A stretch of DNA of 64,000 nt from positions 124,001 through 188,000 of the forward strand of contig CALUXB010000002.1 of assembly GCA_944324645.1 (NCBI GenBank), in the 5' to 3' direction. The notes below the pieces were generated by a model. The model ran no database searches and was not told where the DNA came from. It saw nothing but the letters and a program-made list of their open reading frames with translations. This document shows positions 51,861 to 61,232 of this stretch, piece after piece. The position numbers and the translations under genes were made by a program. The number at the start of each line of letters is the position of its first letter. The stretch's first letter is position 1. Origin of the DNA: an uncultured Elusimicrobiales bacterium. GTDB lineage: Bacteria; Elusimicrobiota; Elusimicrobia; Elusimicrobiales; Elusimicrobiaceae.

Positions 51861-52610
51861 TTAGAAACGCAAAGAGAGGGACGCTTCCGCTCCCAAACCA
51901 TAATAGGCATAGTTGGCCGCCAAACTTAAATCCAAATAGGCAGGCAGCTTGAAATTAAACCCGGCCGTAGCACGCGCCGTGGCCGCATATTCATTGGCGC
52001 CTTCCAGCTCAGGGGCATTGCTGGCCTGATTGATATGCAACGTGGTATAATCCACACCGCCGCCAATATAGGGTACAAAATATTTAAATTTCATAGATAA
52101 CACCAAACTGGCGTTATAATGCGTGGCGGAAAAATCCCGCGCGCTGGCGCTGTGGCCGGAAATAACTAACATCGGCTGGAAAGAGCCCAGCATTTCATTT
52201 GGCCGCGTAATACCCCAACGCAACCCGCCGCCGGCAATGGTCATCCCTTGGTAACTGCTGGCGCGGATAAATCCGTCTAAGCGAAACGGCATACCGATAT
52301 CGGCCTGCAGCCACGGGTAAAATACTTCTCCCACTTCATCGCGCTCACCTAAAGCGGTATGCGTAGTGTCATTTTTGCCTTTGCTCATCTTAAAAATCAT
52401 CGTGCCGCGCGGCCCTATTTGAAAACCGCCCCATCCCAACACACGCCCGGTGGTATAGGTACCCGATCCGATAAGACCACCCAAATCTTTGGTAAATGCA
52501 CGCACATTATCCTGCGATACATTGGCGGAAAAGTCGTCCCAAATATTACGCGCCTCTACAGGCAAACATAAAGCCGCAGCGGCCAAAACCGTTAAAAATA
52601 GTTTTTTCAT
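51861..52610 (-). CDS. Outer-membrane beta-barrel protein
   Basis: 249 residues with a signal peptide (cleavage likely after PVEA). The mature part alternates polar and hydrophobic residues in strands with many Gly/Tyr, and the protein ends in SLSLRF, a terminal-Phe signal for outer-membrane assembly. About 10-12 strands are likely. The cargo or function is unknown. I chose the ATG at 52610: it has a GAGGA site at a good distance, unlike the in-frame ATG at 52616. Confidence 0.82.
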   Translation of the reverse strand: MKKLFLTVLAAAALCLPVEARNIWDDFSANVSQDNVRAFTKDLGGLIGSGTYTTGRVLGWGGFQIGPRGTMIFKMSKGKNDTTHTALGERDEVGEVFYPWLQADIGMPFRLDGFIRASSYQGMTIAGGGLRWGITRPNEMLGSFQPMLVISGHSASARDFSATHYNASLVLSMKFKYFVPYIGGGVDYTTLHINQASNAPELEGANEYAATARATAGFNFKLPAYLDLSLAANYAYYGLGAEASLSLRF

Positions 52611-52665
52611 TTGCATTTCCTCATATTCACAGTATAGCCCGTTCTTTCCTGTTACGCAAGCCGTT

Positions 52666-53001
52666 TTATTTAAAATCCACCCGCTGGCCCACTTGCACCC
52701 GGCCCTGCAAAGTGCCGCCGGGCATTTCCAAAGTTTGCACCGCGTGCGCAAAAATGGGGCTCATACGCCAAGGTTTCATATTTTCTTTTACATACAAAAC
52801 CGTACCATCTTCGGCTAAAAAAAGCACATCAATAGCAAAGCGCATAAAACACGTATGTATCTGCGGACAAGGCGCTAACAGCAAGGCGCGCCCTTGCGGC
52901 AAAGAGGCACGAAACATCAGCCCTTTGAGCCTTTTAAAAAAACTAAAGGCGGGCTCCACCTCTTGGGCTAATACCGTGCCGTCTTCTAAAACACATTTCA
53001 T
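52666..53001 (-). CDS. DUF192 family protein
   Basis: 111 residues without a signal peptide: DUF192 pattern with FFKRLKGLMFRASLPQGRALLL, HTCFMRFAIDVLFL and a final VQVGQRVDFK. Function unknown; the family is a small beta barrel. It overlaps the preceding gene by 4 nt (ATGA), so it is the last gene of the M24-M24-efp cluster. Confidence 0.88.
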   Translation of the reverse strand: MKCVLEDGTVLAQEVEPAFSFFKRLKGLMFRASLPQGRALLLAPCPQIHTCFMRFAIDVLFLAEDGTVLYVKENMKPWRMSPIFAHAVQTLEMPGGTLQGRVQVGQRVDFK

Positions 53002-53450
53002 AGATTTTTCTCCGCCAAGCGGATCAAATATTTTTTGACTTGCTTTTCTAACTTCTTATCTTTAAAAATTGCTTCTTGTGGAGTTTTAACAGAAAAACCT
53101 TCTTTATTTTTAAACACCAAAAACGTTAAAGTAATCTCATTATTAAAATCCACATCCGCTATCAGCATATTTTCATTGGTAAATGCTTTGCGGTAATCCG
53201 CCGACACAAAGTGCACGTCCTGCACCGAATAGCGGCAGTCTTTTTTACATTGAAGCAGGAAATCATATACGTCTTTTTCTAACACTTTGACGTTCTTATA
53301 TTTTCCGCCTGTCTGCGGCAAGAGCAGCACGCCGTTTTCCAGTTTTACGTCTTTTACGTCCAATACATTCCCGTAGGAAAAAGTAAAAGCGCACGCCGGT
53401 ACGCAGAACAACAAGAATAACAACACCGGCGCGCGCTTTAACCAAAACAT
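52998..53450 (-). CDS. Exported protein of unknown function
   Basis: 150 residues with a signal peptide (cleavage likely after VPACA). The mature domain is mixed alpha/beta, has two Cys (LQCKKDC) and ends in a very basic helix. No family recognised. It overlaps efp by one base and the DUF192 gene by 4 nt. Confidence 0.75.
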   Translation of the reverse strand: MFWLKRAPVLLFLLFCVPACAFTFSYGNVLDVKDVKLENGVLLLPQTGGKYKNVKVLEKDVYDFLLQCKKDCRYSVQDVHFVSADYRKAFTNENMLIADVDFNNEITLTFLVFKNKEGFSVKTPQEAIFKDKKLEKQVKKYLIRLAEKNL

Positions 53451-54022
53451 TATTTGGGCTCCACCACGCGCTCCACATAAGAGCCGGTGCGGGTGTCCAC
53501 CAAGATTTTGTCGCCTTCATTAATAAAAAGCGGTACCTTGATTTCCGCGCCCGTTTCCAACGTGGCCATTTTGGTCATATTGGCTACCGTATCGCCTTTT
53601 ACGCCAGGCACGGTGGAGGCAATGGTGAGGGGCACTTTAATGGGCAGCTCCATATTGAGCAGCTGACCGTTAATATAAATACCCGTCGTTTCCATATTAT
53701 CTTTCAAATATTTTTTCTGGTCTTTGAGCTTTTCTATGGGCACAGAAACCTGCTCATAGTTTTCGCTGTTCATAAATACCGCCATATCGCCCTCGTCATA
53801 CAAATACGTGAACGGGCGTTTTTCCACTTCCACTTCTTTAAATTTATCTTCGGGCCGGTAGGCCGTTTCAATCAAAGAACCGGTGTGAATATTGCGCAGT
53901 TTTACGCGCACCACGGCGCGGGCCTGGCTTTTGCGGTGATGTTGGAACTCAATGATTTCTACAATCTGTCCGTTTTCATCTTCAAAAATCAGTCCGTCGT
54001 GGAACTGGGTGGTGTTAATCAT
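53450..54022 (-). CDS. efp: Elongation factor P with non-canonical tip loop
   Basis: Relieves ribosome stalling at polyproline. 190 residues, three beta-barrel domains, full length. The loop that contacts the P-site tRNA reads HHRKSQARA: aligned to canonical HVKPGKGAA, the functional Lys is replaced by Gln (Q33), and the Pro-Gly pair is lost. The C-terminal domain looks normal. No epmA/epmB, earP or ymfI-like modification gene is beside it. It follows two M24 peptidases, an association known for efp. AGAGG ribosome binding site. Confidence 0.95.
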   Translation of the reverse strand: MINTTQFHDGLIFEDENGQIVEIIEFQHHRKSQARAVVRVKLRNIHTGSLIETAYRPEDKFKEVEVEKRPFTYLYDEGDMAVFMNSENYEQVSVPIEKLKDQKKYLKDNMETTGIYINGQLLNMELPIKVPLTIASTVPGVKGDTVANMTKMATLETGAEIKVPLFINEGDKILVDTRTGSYVERVVEPK

Positions 54023-54061
54023 AACTTGTACCTCTTTGCGGGCGGCCTTTCGGCAAGCCCG

Positions 54062-55117
54062 TTAATTTTTCGTCAAATTTTTACTGCCGGTGTGGGTTAC
54101 CTGGTAGCTGTCTTCTAAACGCACGCCAAATTTGCCCGGCAAATAAATGCCCGGCTCTACGGTAACTACATAGTTTTCTTCCAGTTCTCCCACCGCGCCG
54201 GCACGCTCAGTAGGAGCTTCGTGCACTTCCAAACCGATGCTATGGCCCGTGGTGTGAATATAATAGGGCCCATATCCGGCATCTTCAATTACGTCCCGTG
54301 CGGCTTTATCCACTTGGGCGACAGGCAACCCCGCACGCAACAAACCGGCAGCCGCTTCTTTAGCCATAGCAACAATGTGCCAAATTTTCGTATATTCTGC
54401 CGGCTCTTTGTCCCCGTGCCACCAGCTGCGGGTAATATCGGAGCAATAGCCTTTATAAAAACAGCCAAAGTCCATCAAAATAGCGTCGTTCTTTTTCAGC
54501 TTGCGCTTGGCAGAAGGGGTATGGTGGCAATCGGCACAATTTTCCCCAAAGCACACAATGTTAAAAGGTACGCTGTCTGCCCCGCGCTTGAGCATTGCCA
54601 CCGCCATTAGCACACGCACGTCTTCTTCGCTCATACCGGTTTTGATTTGGGGTTTTACTTCGTTAAACGCTTCGGCAGCTATACGGCAGGCCTTTTTAAC
54701 TAAATCCATTTCATCGGCATATTTTACCTTGCGCATCTCGGCCACGCCCCCTTCTAAGCGGCACAAACCTGCACGGGCCAATTGCTCGCCACGGGCAAAA
54801 TCTGCTGTTTGGGGATCAAAAGCCAAGCGGGTCAATTTCTTCTCTACCGCCAACTCTAAAGCCGCCCCCAACATATCGCCTGCTACCGCTTGCACCGTAA
54901 AAAACCCCGCTGCCGGAGCCATTTTAGGCACAATCATTTTTTTAGTCAGACAATATGCTTTGCGCGGAGTCAACAAGAAAACCGCCTCTTCGGCGTCTAT
55001 TTCTATGCCGGAAAAATAACGCAACTCCAACGCACTTAAACAGAGATATCCGTCTAATTGCGCATTTTTAAGGAACTTCTGAAAGTCTTTTAAACGCTGG
55101 GCACTTAGATTTTTCAT
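54062..55117 (-). CDS. M24 Xaa-Pro peptidase, copy 2
   Basis: 351 residues, pita-bread fold. Metal ligands fit M24: MDFGCFYKGYCSDITRSWW (two Asp), HTTGHSIGLEVHE (His), and VTVEPGIYLPGKFGVRLED (two Glu). An N-terminal creatinase-like domain spans ~1-125. It is a clear paralogue of the next gene upstream, with near-identical stretches around the second Asp and C-terminal Glu. It starts 2 nt after that gene's stop. Confidence 0.92.
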   Translation of the reverse strand: MKNLSAQRLKDFQKFLKNAQLDGYLCLSALELRYFSGIEIDAEEAVFLLTPRKAYCLTKKMIVPKMAPAAGFFTVQAVAGDMLGAALELAVEKKLTRLAFDPQTADFARGEQLARAGLCRLEGGVAEMRKVKYADEMDLVKKACRIAAEAFNEVKPQIKTGMSEEDVRVLMAVAMLKRGADSVPFNIVCFGENCADCHHTPSAKRKLKKNDAILMDFGCFYKGYCSDITRSWWHGDKEPAEYTKIWHIVAMAKEAAAGLLRAGLPVAQVDKAARDVIEDAGYGPYYIHTTGHSIGLEVHEAPTERAGAVGELEENYVVTVEPGIYLPGKFGVRLEDSYQVTHTGSKNLTKN

Positions 55118-55119
55118 AA

Positions 55120-56181
55120 TTACTTACGGGTCAAAATATCCGCCCCTGTGTCCGTAATCACCGTGGTATCTTCCAACCGCACCCCGAACTTGCCCGGCAG
55201 ATAAATGCCCGGCTCCACCGTAACCACGTTGCCTTTTTTCAGCACGGCATTGGTGGTTTGGTCGTTGCAGGGCTCTTCGTGTATTTCCATACCCACGCCG
55301 TGGCCCAAACGGTGCGTAAAATACTCTCCGTATCCGGCATCGGTAATAATGCCGCGGGCGGTAGCGTCCACTTTTTGGGCCGCCACACCGGGTTTTTCCG
55401 CCGCGATACCGCTCTGGCGGGCTTTATCTACAATATGCCAAATTTTGGTATATTCTTCCGGCTCTTTGTCTCCGTGCCACCAACTGCGGGTGATATCTGA
55501 GCAATAACCGTTATAGATACAGCCAAAGTCCATCAGCACCGCTTCATTGTCTTTGAGTTTGCGGTGGGATGTTTCGTGATGCGGATTGGCCGTATTTTCA
55601 CCAAAAGCAATAATAGTTAAAAAAGAAGTGGCAGATGCGCCTTTTATGCGCATAAACTTTTCCATTTCTGCCGCTACTTCAAATTCGCTGACGCCCGTTT
55701 TAAGCAAAGGCTTGATATACTCGTAGGTTTCATAAGCGATGCGGCAACTGTCACGCAAAATAGCCAGTTCATACTCATCTTTTGTTTGGCGCAACAAAGA
55801 GATATGACTGTCCGTCTCCACAAATCCGGAAGCTTTGAATAAACTGCCCGCCATATAATTTTCCTTTTCGGCGTCAAACCCTACGCGTTTTAAACCCAAA
55901 CGCGCCGCTGCTGCTACGGCTGCGGCAGTTCTTTCTTTATCTTGCCCGATTACTTCAATAAAAGGAAACATCTTTTTTAAAGGAGCTTCATACAATTGCC
56001 GAGTAAAACATATCAGCCCGCCTTCATAGAGCAAAAGCACCGTTTCCCCGGCATAGAAATAAAAACCCAAAATATAGAACTGGTCTATATTGTTTGTAAT
56101 TACCAATCCGTCCAGCCCTGCGGTTTTCATCAACTCTTTAAGGGCTGCTGTTTTTTCTAAAACTCTTTGTTGTGACACCAT
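55120..56181 (-). CDS. M24 Xaa-Pro peptidase, copy 1
   Basis: 353 residues. Same layout: creatinase-like N-domain, MDFGCIYNGYCSDITRSWW, HRLGHGVGMEIHEEP and VTVEPGIYLPGKFGVRLED. Cleaves X-Pro peptides in known families. AAGGAG site. It heads the operon with its copy, efp, an exported protein and DUF192. Confidence 0.93.
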   Translation of the reverse strand: MVSQQRVLEKTAALKELMKTAGLDGLVITNNIDQFYILGFYFYAGETVLLLYEGGLICFTRQLYEAPLKKMFPFIEVIGQDKERTAAAVAAAARLGLKRVGFDAEKENYMAGSLFKASGFVETDSHISLLRQTKDEYELAILRDSCRIAYETYEYIKPLLKTGVSEFEVAAEMEKFMRIKGASATSFLTIIAFGENTANPHHETSHRKLKDNEAVLMDFGCIYNGYCSDITRSWWHGDKEPEEYTKIWHIVDKARQSGIAAEKPGVAAQKVDATARGIITDAGYGEYFTHRLGHGVGMEIHEEPCNDQTTNAVLKKGNVVTVEPGIYLPGKFGVRLEDTTVITDTGADILTRK

Positions 56182-56346
56182 AGCGTTTTACTCCTTTTTC
56201 CTCTAGTAATATGATAACACTTTTTCATCGTCAGAGCAACGCGTGCGCGCGCAATCTTTTTGTTCCGCTGCCTCTGCCGCTTACCCCCTTGCACGTTCTG
56301 CCCGGTAATTATATATAATAAACTATATTGCATCGCCTAAACGAAT

Positions 56347-57921
56347 ATGGCTATGAAACAATTTCTCTTCGTTGCGCTATTGGCGTGTGCCAGTACGCTC
56401 AATGCGGCAGTTTTTACATCTGAGGACGGCCGATTTACCATAGATTTGCCTTCCGGTTGGAATTTGGCGCAAAAACCAGCCTCCGGTTCGGTGCTTTCTA
56501 TTGTAAAAGGCTCTGCCCGCATTGATATTAAATCCGTGCCCGAATGCAAAACCGAAGCTTGCATTGAACAAAAAACCCAGTCTGATTTAGTAGAAGTCAA
56601 AAATAAAAAAATGCAGGTGGTGGGCAACACCTATACGGGCGAAGAGATTAAGCGCATTGATTTTTCCACCGGGGAACCTTTTTTTTACATCAGTTTTTTT
56701 ACTTCCAAAAATGATTTCAGCTCCGGCTATTTTCTCATAAACGGGCACGCCTATTCCGTGTTGGCTAAAGATTTATCTTATGCTCAAACGGATTTGCTTT
56801 TCTCTTTAATCTCCCCCGCACAAACAGCGCCGGCTGCGCAACCCGTATTAGAAATGGACCTTGCTGATTCCCGTGCCTATGACATAGAAGCTATGCCGGC
56901 GGTTTCCCAAGAGGTCTTGCTTACTGAACAGCCGCTTCAGGCCGTAGAAATACCCCCGGCAGAACAGGTGCAAAGCGCGCCAGCCCCCAAAACAACTGCC
57001 AAGCGGCCGCGCACGCTGGTTACGCGCAATATGCCGCCGTATATTCAACAATTGGGCCACGGATTTGATGTTTTCGTCATTCTGCTGTTTTTGTATATGT
57101 TGACCCAAATAGGTGCTTTGGCTGTGCGCCCTTCCTTAAAAAAGAAAACGGCAGCGCAACAAGTCAACCCACACTCGCCCTATCCCATTAAATTCCGCAG
57201 GCTCTATGGCACCCCGTCGCTGATTTACCGTGCAAGAGACAACCAAGGAAACGTGCTGATTTCTTTGTCGGGGCGGTGGGATAGTTTATTCCTTTTTGGC
57301 GGATTAATATTAATTATAGCTGCCGTGCTGGTAATGGCCTTTACCGGCGTATTGGAAAGCACGCGCGTTGTTCACTTAAGCGCGTTCACTTATAATACGG
57401 TCTATTCCGCTGTTTCGCTGGTCATTCCGCTGGGGTTTGTGATTTTCATCTGCGGTATTTTATGGTCCCAGTTGGTGTTGCGCCAATTTGCACTTTATGA
57501 TGCAAAAGGACACAAAGCCGTTTATGTAATGCAGCGCGGATTCGGACTCAAAAAAGAGTGTTATGTAGCCTACTTTGTTAAATCCAAAGAGATTTTGCTA
57601 ATGGAGCGCAAACGCTTTTCTTACCTGCGCCGCTGGCAATTGCTAGATAAACAGCGCCGCGTATTGGCCCATATTACAGAAGACAGTCCGGCCCGGGCCA
57701 TTATCCGCAAATTTACAGGACATCTGTGGGGGCTATTGCGGGCCAATTACCAGATACAAGGGCCTATGGACAGCCAAGGTGCTATAGAAAGCAGTCAGAC
57801 GCTTTTTAACCGTTTTTCCTGCAATATGGATAAACCCCAAGCGCTTTCAGCGCGTGACTTATTGGTTGCTTCTTTAATTATTAATATTCGCGACCGGGAT
57901 AAATGGTATCCGTGGTTTTAA
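56347..57921 (+). CDS. Large membrane protein of unknown function
   Basis: 524 residues: signal peptide (cleavage likely after TLNAA), an N-terminal PsbP/DUF1795-like domain beginning at FTSEDGRFTIDLPSGW (~22-160), a Pro/Ala/Gln-rich linker, then three hydrophobic helices (~235-255, 312-335, 352-375). The C-terminal soluble part (~380-524) has RQFALYDAKGHKAVYV and RRWQLLDKQRRVLAHI patterns that recall Tubby/scramblase-like folds, which I cannot confirm. No ribosome binding site; a TATAAT at 56314-56319 lies 27 nt upstream. A second in-frame ATG is at 56353. Confidence 0.7.
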   Translation: MAMKQFLFVALLACASTLNAAVFTSEDGRFTIDLPSGWNLAQKPASGSVLSIVKGSARIDIKSVPECKTEACIEQKTQSDLVEVKNKKMQVVGNTYTGEEIKRIDFSTGEPFFYISFFTSKNDFSSGYFLINGHAYSVLAKDLSYAQTDLLFSLISPAQTAPAAQPVLEMDLADSRAYDIEAMPAVSQEVLLTEQPLQAVEIPPAEQVQSAPAPKTTAKRPRTLVTRNMPPYIQQLGHGFDVFVILLFLYMLTQIGALAVRPSLKKKTAAQQVNPHSPYPIKFRRLYGTPSLIYRARDNQGNVLISLSGRWDSLFLFGGLILIIAAVLVMAFTGVLESTRVVHLSAFTYNTVYSAVSLVIPLGFVIFICGILWSQLVLRQFALYDAKGHKAVYVMQRGFGLKKECYVAYFVKSKEILLMERKRFSYLRRWQLLDKQRRVLAHITEDSPARAIIRKFTGHLWGLLRANYQIQGPMDSQGAIESSQTLFNRFSCNMDKPQALSARDLLVASLIINIRDRDKWYPWF

Positions 57922-57940
57922 ATTTGTTAAGTTCCAATTC

Positions 57941-57978
57941 AAATCCGTCCCCCGCTGTTGGCGGGGGACGGATTTTTT
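57941..57978 (+). terminator. Strong rho-independent terminator
   Basis: A perfect 15-bp stem (57941-57955 with 57961-57975), TGTTG loop, and T6, after the large membrane protein gene. Confidence 0.95.
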
Positions 57979-58108
57979 AGAAGAAGCAACCGTTGGTCTA
58001 GCAGTTCCGGCAATATTGTCTTTATAAAGTCTGCTTCTTGCAAAACGCAAGCGCATTACTCCCCAGAACCGCCCCAGCCATCAGCCCGACAGCCCGCCCC
58101 AAAATATT

Positions 58109-58567
58109 TTAGTCCGCCTTTTCTTTTTTGAAACGGTTTAAGTATGGGCTATAATCAGGCAGCACTTTGGTATATTCTTGGGAAAAAAGAGGAGAAGAAA
58201 TCAAAAAATCCGCCGTAGCACGGTTACAGGCCACCGGAATATTCCACACCGCCGCCAGACGCAGTAAAGCTTTAATATCCGGGTCGTGTGGCAGCTGGTT
58301 AAGAGGATCCCAAAAGAAAATCAATATATGAATATTTCCTTCCGAAATAGCCGCGCCGATTTGTTGGTCCCCCCCAAACGGACCGCTGTTAAAACAATGC
58401 ACCGGGCATTGCAACACTTCACTAAGCAAAGTGCCTGTCGTGCCGGTGGCAAACAAATGGTGCTGCACTAAAGAGCCTTTATTATATTGGGCCCACTCCA
58501 TCAAATCTTTCTTTTTGTTATCGTGTGCCACTAAGGCAATATTTTTCTTCTTTGGAATGATGAACAT
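58109..58567 (-). CDS. mgsA: Methylglyoxal synthase
   Basis: Converts dihydroxyacetone phosphate to methylglyoxal and phosphate, a glycolytic bypass when phosphate is short. 152 residues, the usual length. The N-terminal [15 protein letters not shown] (H15, D16), the phosphate loop [21 protein letters not shown] (D67), and [18 protein letters not shown] are diagnostic. I chose the ATG at 58567 after a G-rich site; the longer frame upstream overlaps dacB. Confidence 0.95.
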   Translation of the reverse strand: MFIIPKKKNIALVAHDNKKKDLMEWAQYNKGSLVQHHLFATGTTGTLLSEVLQCPVHCFNSGPFGGDQQIGAAISEGNIHILIFFWDPLNQLPHDPDIKALLRLAAVWNIPVACNRATADFLISSPLFSQEYTKVLPDYSPYLNRFKKEKAD

Positions 58568-58629
58568 ACACCCCCCTTTGGGGCTATTGTAGCATTTCTC
58601 CGCACTTTCTTTGCGCGCGGCAAGTTTGC

Positions 58630-58635
58630 TATCCT
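58630..58635 (+). promoter_or_regulatory. -10 element of dacB
   Basis: TGC-TATCCT ends 9 nt before the ATG at 58645; no ribosome binding site, so a very short or absent leader is likely. Confidence 0.4.
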
Positions 58636-58644
58636 TAATTATAT

Positions 58645-60114
58645 ATGCGTATCTTTTTGTTATTATTGGCATTTGCTTATTATGCTTTCCCTCTCTGGGC
58701 TAACAACGACCTTACTGCCCAAGTGCAAAACCTGGCACAGCGCCCGGTGTTGCGTGGGGCTTCTTGGGCGGCTGCTGCCCGCTATGTGAACGGGCAATCC
58801 CTTTTTTCCTTACAATCGGATTTGCGTTTAGCCCCGGCTTCTACTTTAAAATTGCTGACTTCCGCCGCCGCATTAGAAACTTTTGGTCCTATGTATCGTT
58901 TTGAAACTTCCCTGTATGCCGACGCTTTGACAGACTCAAATGGAGTTTTACAGGGCAACCTTTATGTCCGCGGAGGGGGAGACCCCACTCTCGGTTCAGA
59001 CCGTGTTACAGGCAGTCTATCCGCCACGGAGCTGCTAAAAAACTGGAGCCGCCAAATCCGCGCCCGGGGGATTAAAAAAATAACCGGCAACATTTATGCC
59101 GACATCTCTTTATTTTCCGGTCCTTCTTTGCCAGACAAAACCAACTGGCAAAATATGGGCAACTATTTTGCCGCCCCGGCTACCGCTTTGGCTTTTAACG
59201 ATAACTCCTTTGAAATCACTTTTGCACCCCAATCCCAAGACGGAGCTACGGTGCTTGTCCAATCCGTATGGCCGCAAACGGAAGGTTTAAAAATTCACTC
59301 CTTTGTTACCGCCAGCGCCAAAGACCGGCGCGACAACGCCTACGCCTATGCCGCGCCGGGCCAATATGACATAGAAATTTACGGCACGGTGCCCACTTCC
59401 CGCCTCAAAGGCCAGCATATTAAAGCCGCCCTGCCAGATGCACCGCAACTGCTGGTTGATTTGCTGACGCAGCAGCTGGAAACAGACGGCGTGGAGGTAG
59501 AAGGAGGCGCTATCTTATTGGAAACCGCCCCCGATTATACTCCTATGCACCTGCTTTTTACGCACCGCTCCCCCGCGCTTAAAGATATCATCTATATTGT
59601 AAATAAACGCAGTTTTAACTTTTACGCCGAAATGTTGCTGCGTATGTTGGCGGTGCAGGCCGGGCACAGCGGCACTATTGCCGAAGGCATTAACCAGTTA
59701 TATGCTTTTTTACAGCAGAACGCCATTTCCACGCAAGATGTGCTGCTTTATGATGGCAGCGGCCTTTCGCGCGACAATCAAATTACCGTCCAAACTTTGC
59801 TGGATGTGTTGGAATTGATGGCCAAAAGTCCTAATTTTACCTATTACTATACTTCTCTGGCCACGCCTGATGACCGCGGGGATTTGTTGTTGCTGCGCTA
59901 TTTTTTGCATCCGTTCAAGCGAACCCAAGACATACACGTTAAAGGCGGCACCATTGACGGCGTAAAAGCCCAAGCCGGTTACGCCAAAGACCGCAACGGC
60001 CAACTGATTGCCTTTGCCTTTATTGCCAACAATATGGTGGCTAAAGACGAAAGTATAAACCGCTTTTATGAAGAATTGCTAAAGCTGTTGCTGGGCCTGC
60101 CTGCAGAAAAATAA
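58645..60114 (+). CDS. dacB: D-alanyl-D-alanine carboxypeptidase / endopeptidase (PBP4 family)
   Basis: Periplasmic S13 penicillin-binding protein that trims peptidoglycan peptides. 489 residues with a signal peptide (cleavage near PLWAN). SxxK is STLK (S66, K69); the SxN motif is SFN in [10 protein letters not shown]; the third motif reads KGG (K433-G435) instead of the usual KTG. Otherwise the C-terminal [15 protein letters not shown] context is normal. It is divergent from mgsA and ends at a strong terminator. Confidence 0.92.
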   Translation: MRIFLLLLAFAYYAFPLWANNDLTAQVQNLAQRPVLRGASWAAAARYVNGQSLFSLQSDLRLAPASTLKLLTSAAALETFGPMYRFETSLYADALTDSNGVLQGNLYVRGGGDPTLGSDRVTGSLSATELLKNWSRQIRARGIKKITGNIYADISLFSGPSLPDKTNWQNMGNYFAAPATALAFNDNSFEITFAPQSQDGATVLVQSVWPQTEGLKIHSFVTASAKDRRDNAYAYAAPGQYDIEIYGTVPTSRLKGQHIKAALPDAPQLLVDLLTQQLETDGVEVEGGAILLETAPDYTPMHLLFTHRSPALKDIIYIVNKRSFNFYAEMLLRMLAVQAGHSGTIAEGINQLYAFLQQNAISTQDVLLYDGSGLSRDNQITVQTLLDVLELMAKSPNFTYYYTSLATPDDRGDLLLLRYFLHPFKRTQDIHVKGGTIDGVKAQAGYAKDRNGQLIAFAFIANNMVAKDESINRFYEELLKLLLGLPAEK

Positions 60115-60132
60115 TTTCACGCTAGATTGACC

Positions 60133-60170
60133 AAAAGCCCGCTTGTACAAACAAGCGGGCTTTTCTTTTT
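60133..60170 (+). terminator. Rho-independent terminator of dacB
   Basis: A perfect 14-bp stem (60133-60146 with 60151-60164), ACAA loop and a T-rich tail. Symmetry suggests it also ends the histidine kinase transcript from the other side. Confidence 0.92.
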
Positions 60171-60256
60171 ATTTGCTCAAACTAGCCTAATCAGCAGACG
60201 GGGCAACAAAACTGCCTCTTATAAAAAGGCTTACTTCAGGATCTTTTCAAAAACTT

Positions 60257-61219
60257 TTAAGCACTATACGCTGTCGGCTCCATCGGGATACGGAACCAAA
60301 ACAGAGCCCCTTGGCCTAGCCCGGGGCTGTCTACGCCAATTTCGCCATTGTGTGCATTGACAATTTCCTGCGCAATAGAAAGACCCAGTCCCCAGCCCTG
60401 TTTGCGGCCGGAGCGGTCTTTGTCTGATTGGTGAAATTTTTGGAAAATTTTACTTTGCTCATCATACGCAATGCCGGGCCCTTCATCCCCTATATGACAG
60501 ACCAATGAGCCGTTTTGTACAAAATAGCGGATTTCAATACGACCGCCCTGCGGCGAAAATTTAATGGCATTACCCAACAAGTTATTCAACACCTGAGAAA
60601 TGCGGAAGCGGTCTGCAAAAACTGTTACATCGTTGGGATATTCGTATTTAGTCAGAAAAATGCCTTTCTTTTGGGCATTGACCTGCTGCAAGGTGAAAAC
60701 ATCGTTAAGCAGCTGATTAAAGTTAAAATTTTTGAAATCCATTTTAAACTTGCCCGACTCTATCATAGAAATATCCATTAAATCAGCCATCAGCTGGTTC
60801 ATATTGTCGGTAGCTTTTAAAATATTGTTTAAAGCCATTTGCTCGTTGTTGCCGCCGCCCTGCGGGCTATCCATCATAAGCACCGAAGTAAAACCCTGAA
60901 TAGAAGTCAAGGGCTGGCGCAGGTCGTGAGCGACGATAGACATAAATTTAGAGCGGATTTCACTTAAACGGTTAAGCTCTTGGTTAGAAAGCTTTAATTT
61001 TTCCACCATACTTTCCAGCATACTGACTTTGCCGGAAAGCTGCATCTGCAGCGCGACTATTTGTTGCTGGTAATTATGTTCCGCCTTCATTACTACGCGT
61101 TTCATTTTTCGCATAGCAAAACGCCGCGCTATCCAAAAAGTCAACAATAAAAGCGCGGCGGTCAACACCGTGTAATAGATAGGGTAGCTGAGTTGTCTGA
61201 TATATTCTATGATTAGCAT
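60257..61219 (-). CDS. Orphan sensor histidine kinase
   Basis: 320 residues: one N-terminal membrane helix (~13-32), a coiled-coil signalling helix (~40-90), the dimerisation H box AHDLRQPLTS (H98), then N (NLLGNAIKFS), G1 (DEGPGIA), F and G2 (GWGLGLSIAQE) boxes. It lacks a periplasmic sensor domain, so it senses in or near the membrane or through a partner. No response regulator is adjacent. The ATG lies 6 nt after TATAAT with no ribosome binding site. Confidence 0.93.
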   Translation of the reverse strand: MLIIEYIRQLSYPIYYTVLTAALLLLTFWIARRFAMRKMKRVVMKAEHNYQQQIVALQMQLSGKVSMLESMVEKLKLSNQELNRLSEIRSKFMSIVAHDLRQPLTSIQGFTSVLMMDSPQGGGNNEQMALNNILKATDNMNQLMADLMDISMIESGKFKMDFKNFNFNQLLNDVFTLQQVNAQKKGIFLTKYEYPNDVTVFADRFRISQVLNNLLGNAIKFSPQGGRIEIRYFVQNGSLVCHIGDEGPGIAYDEQSKIFQKFHQSDKDRSGRKQGWGLGLSIAQEIVNAHNGEIGVDSPGLGQGALFWFRIPMEPTAYSA

Positions 61220-61225
61220 ACAGGT

Positions 61226-61231
61226 ATTATA
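61226..61231 (-). promoter_or_regulatory. -10 element of leaderless histidine kinase promoter
   Basis: TATAAT ends exactly 6 nt before the ATG (61219); no Shine-Dalgarno is in the gap. Confidence 0.6.
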
Positions 61232-61232
61232 G

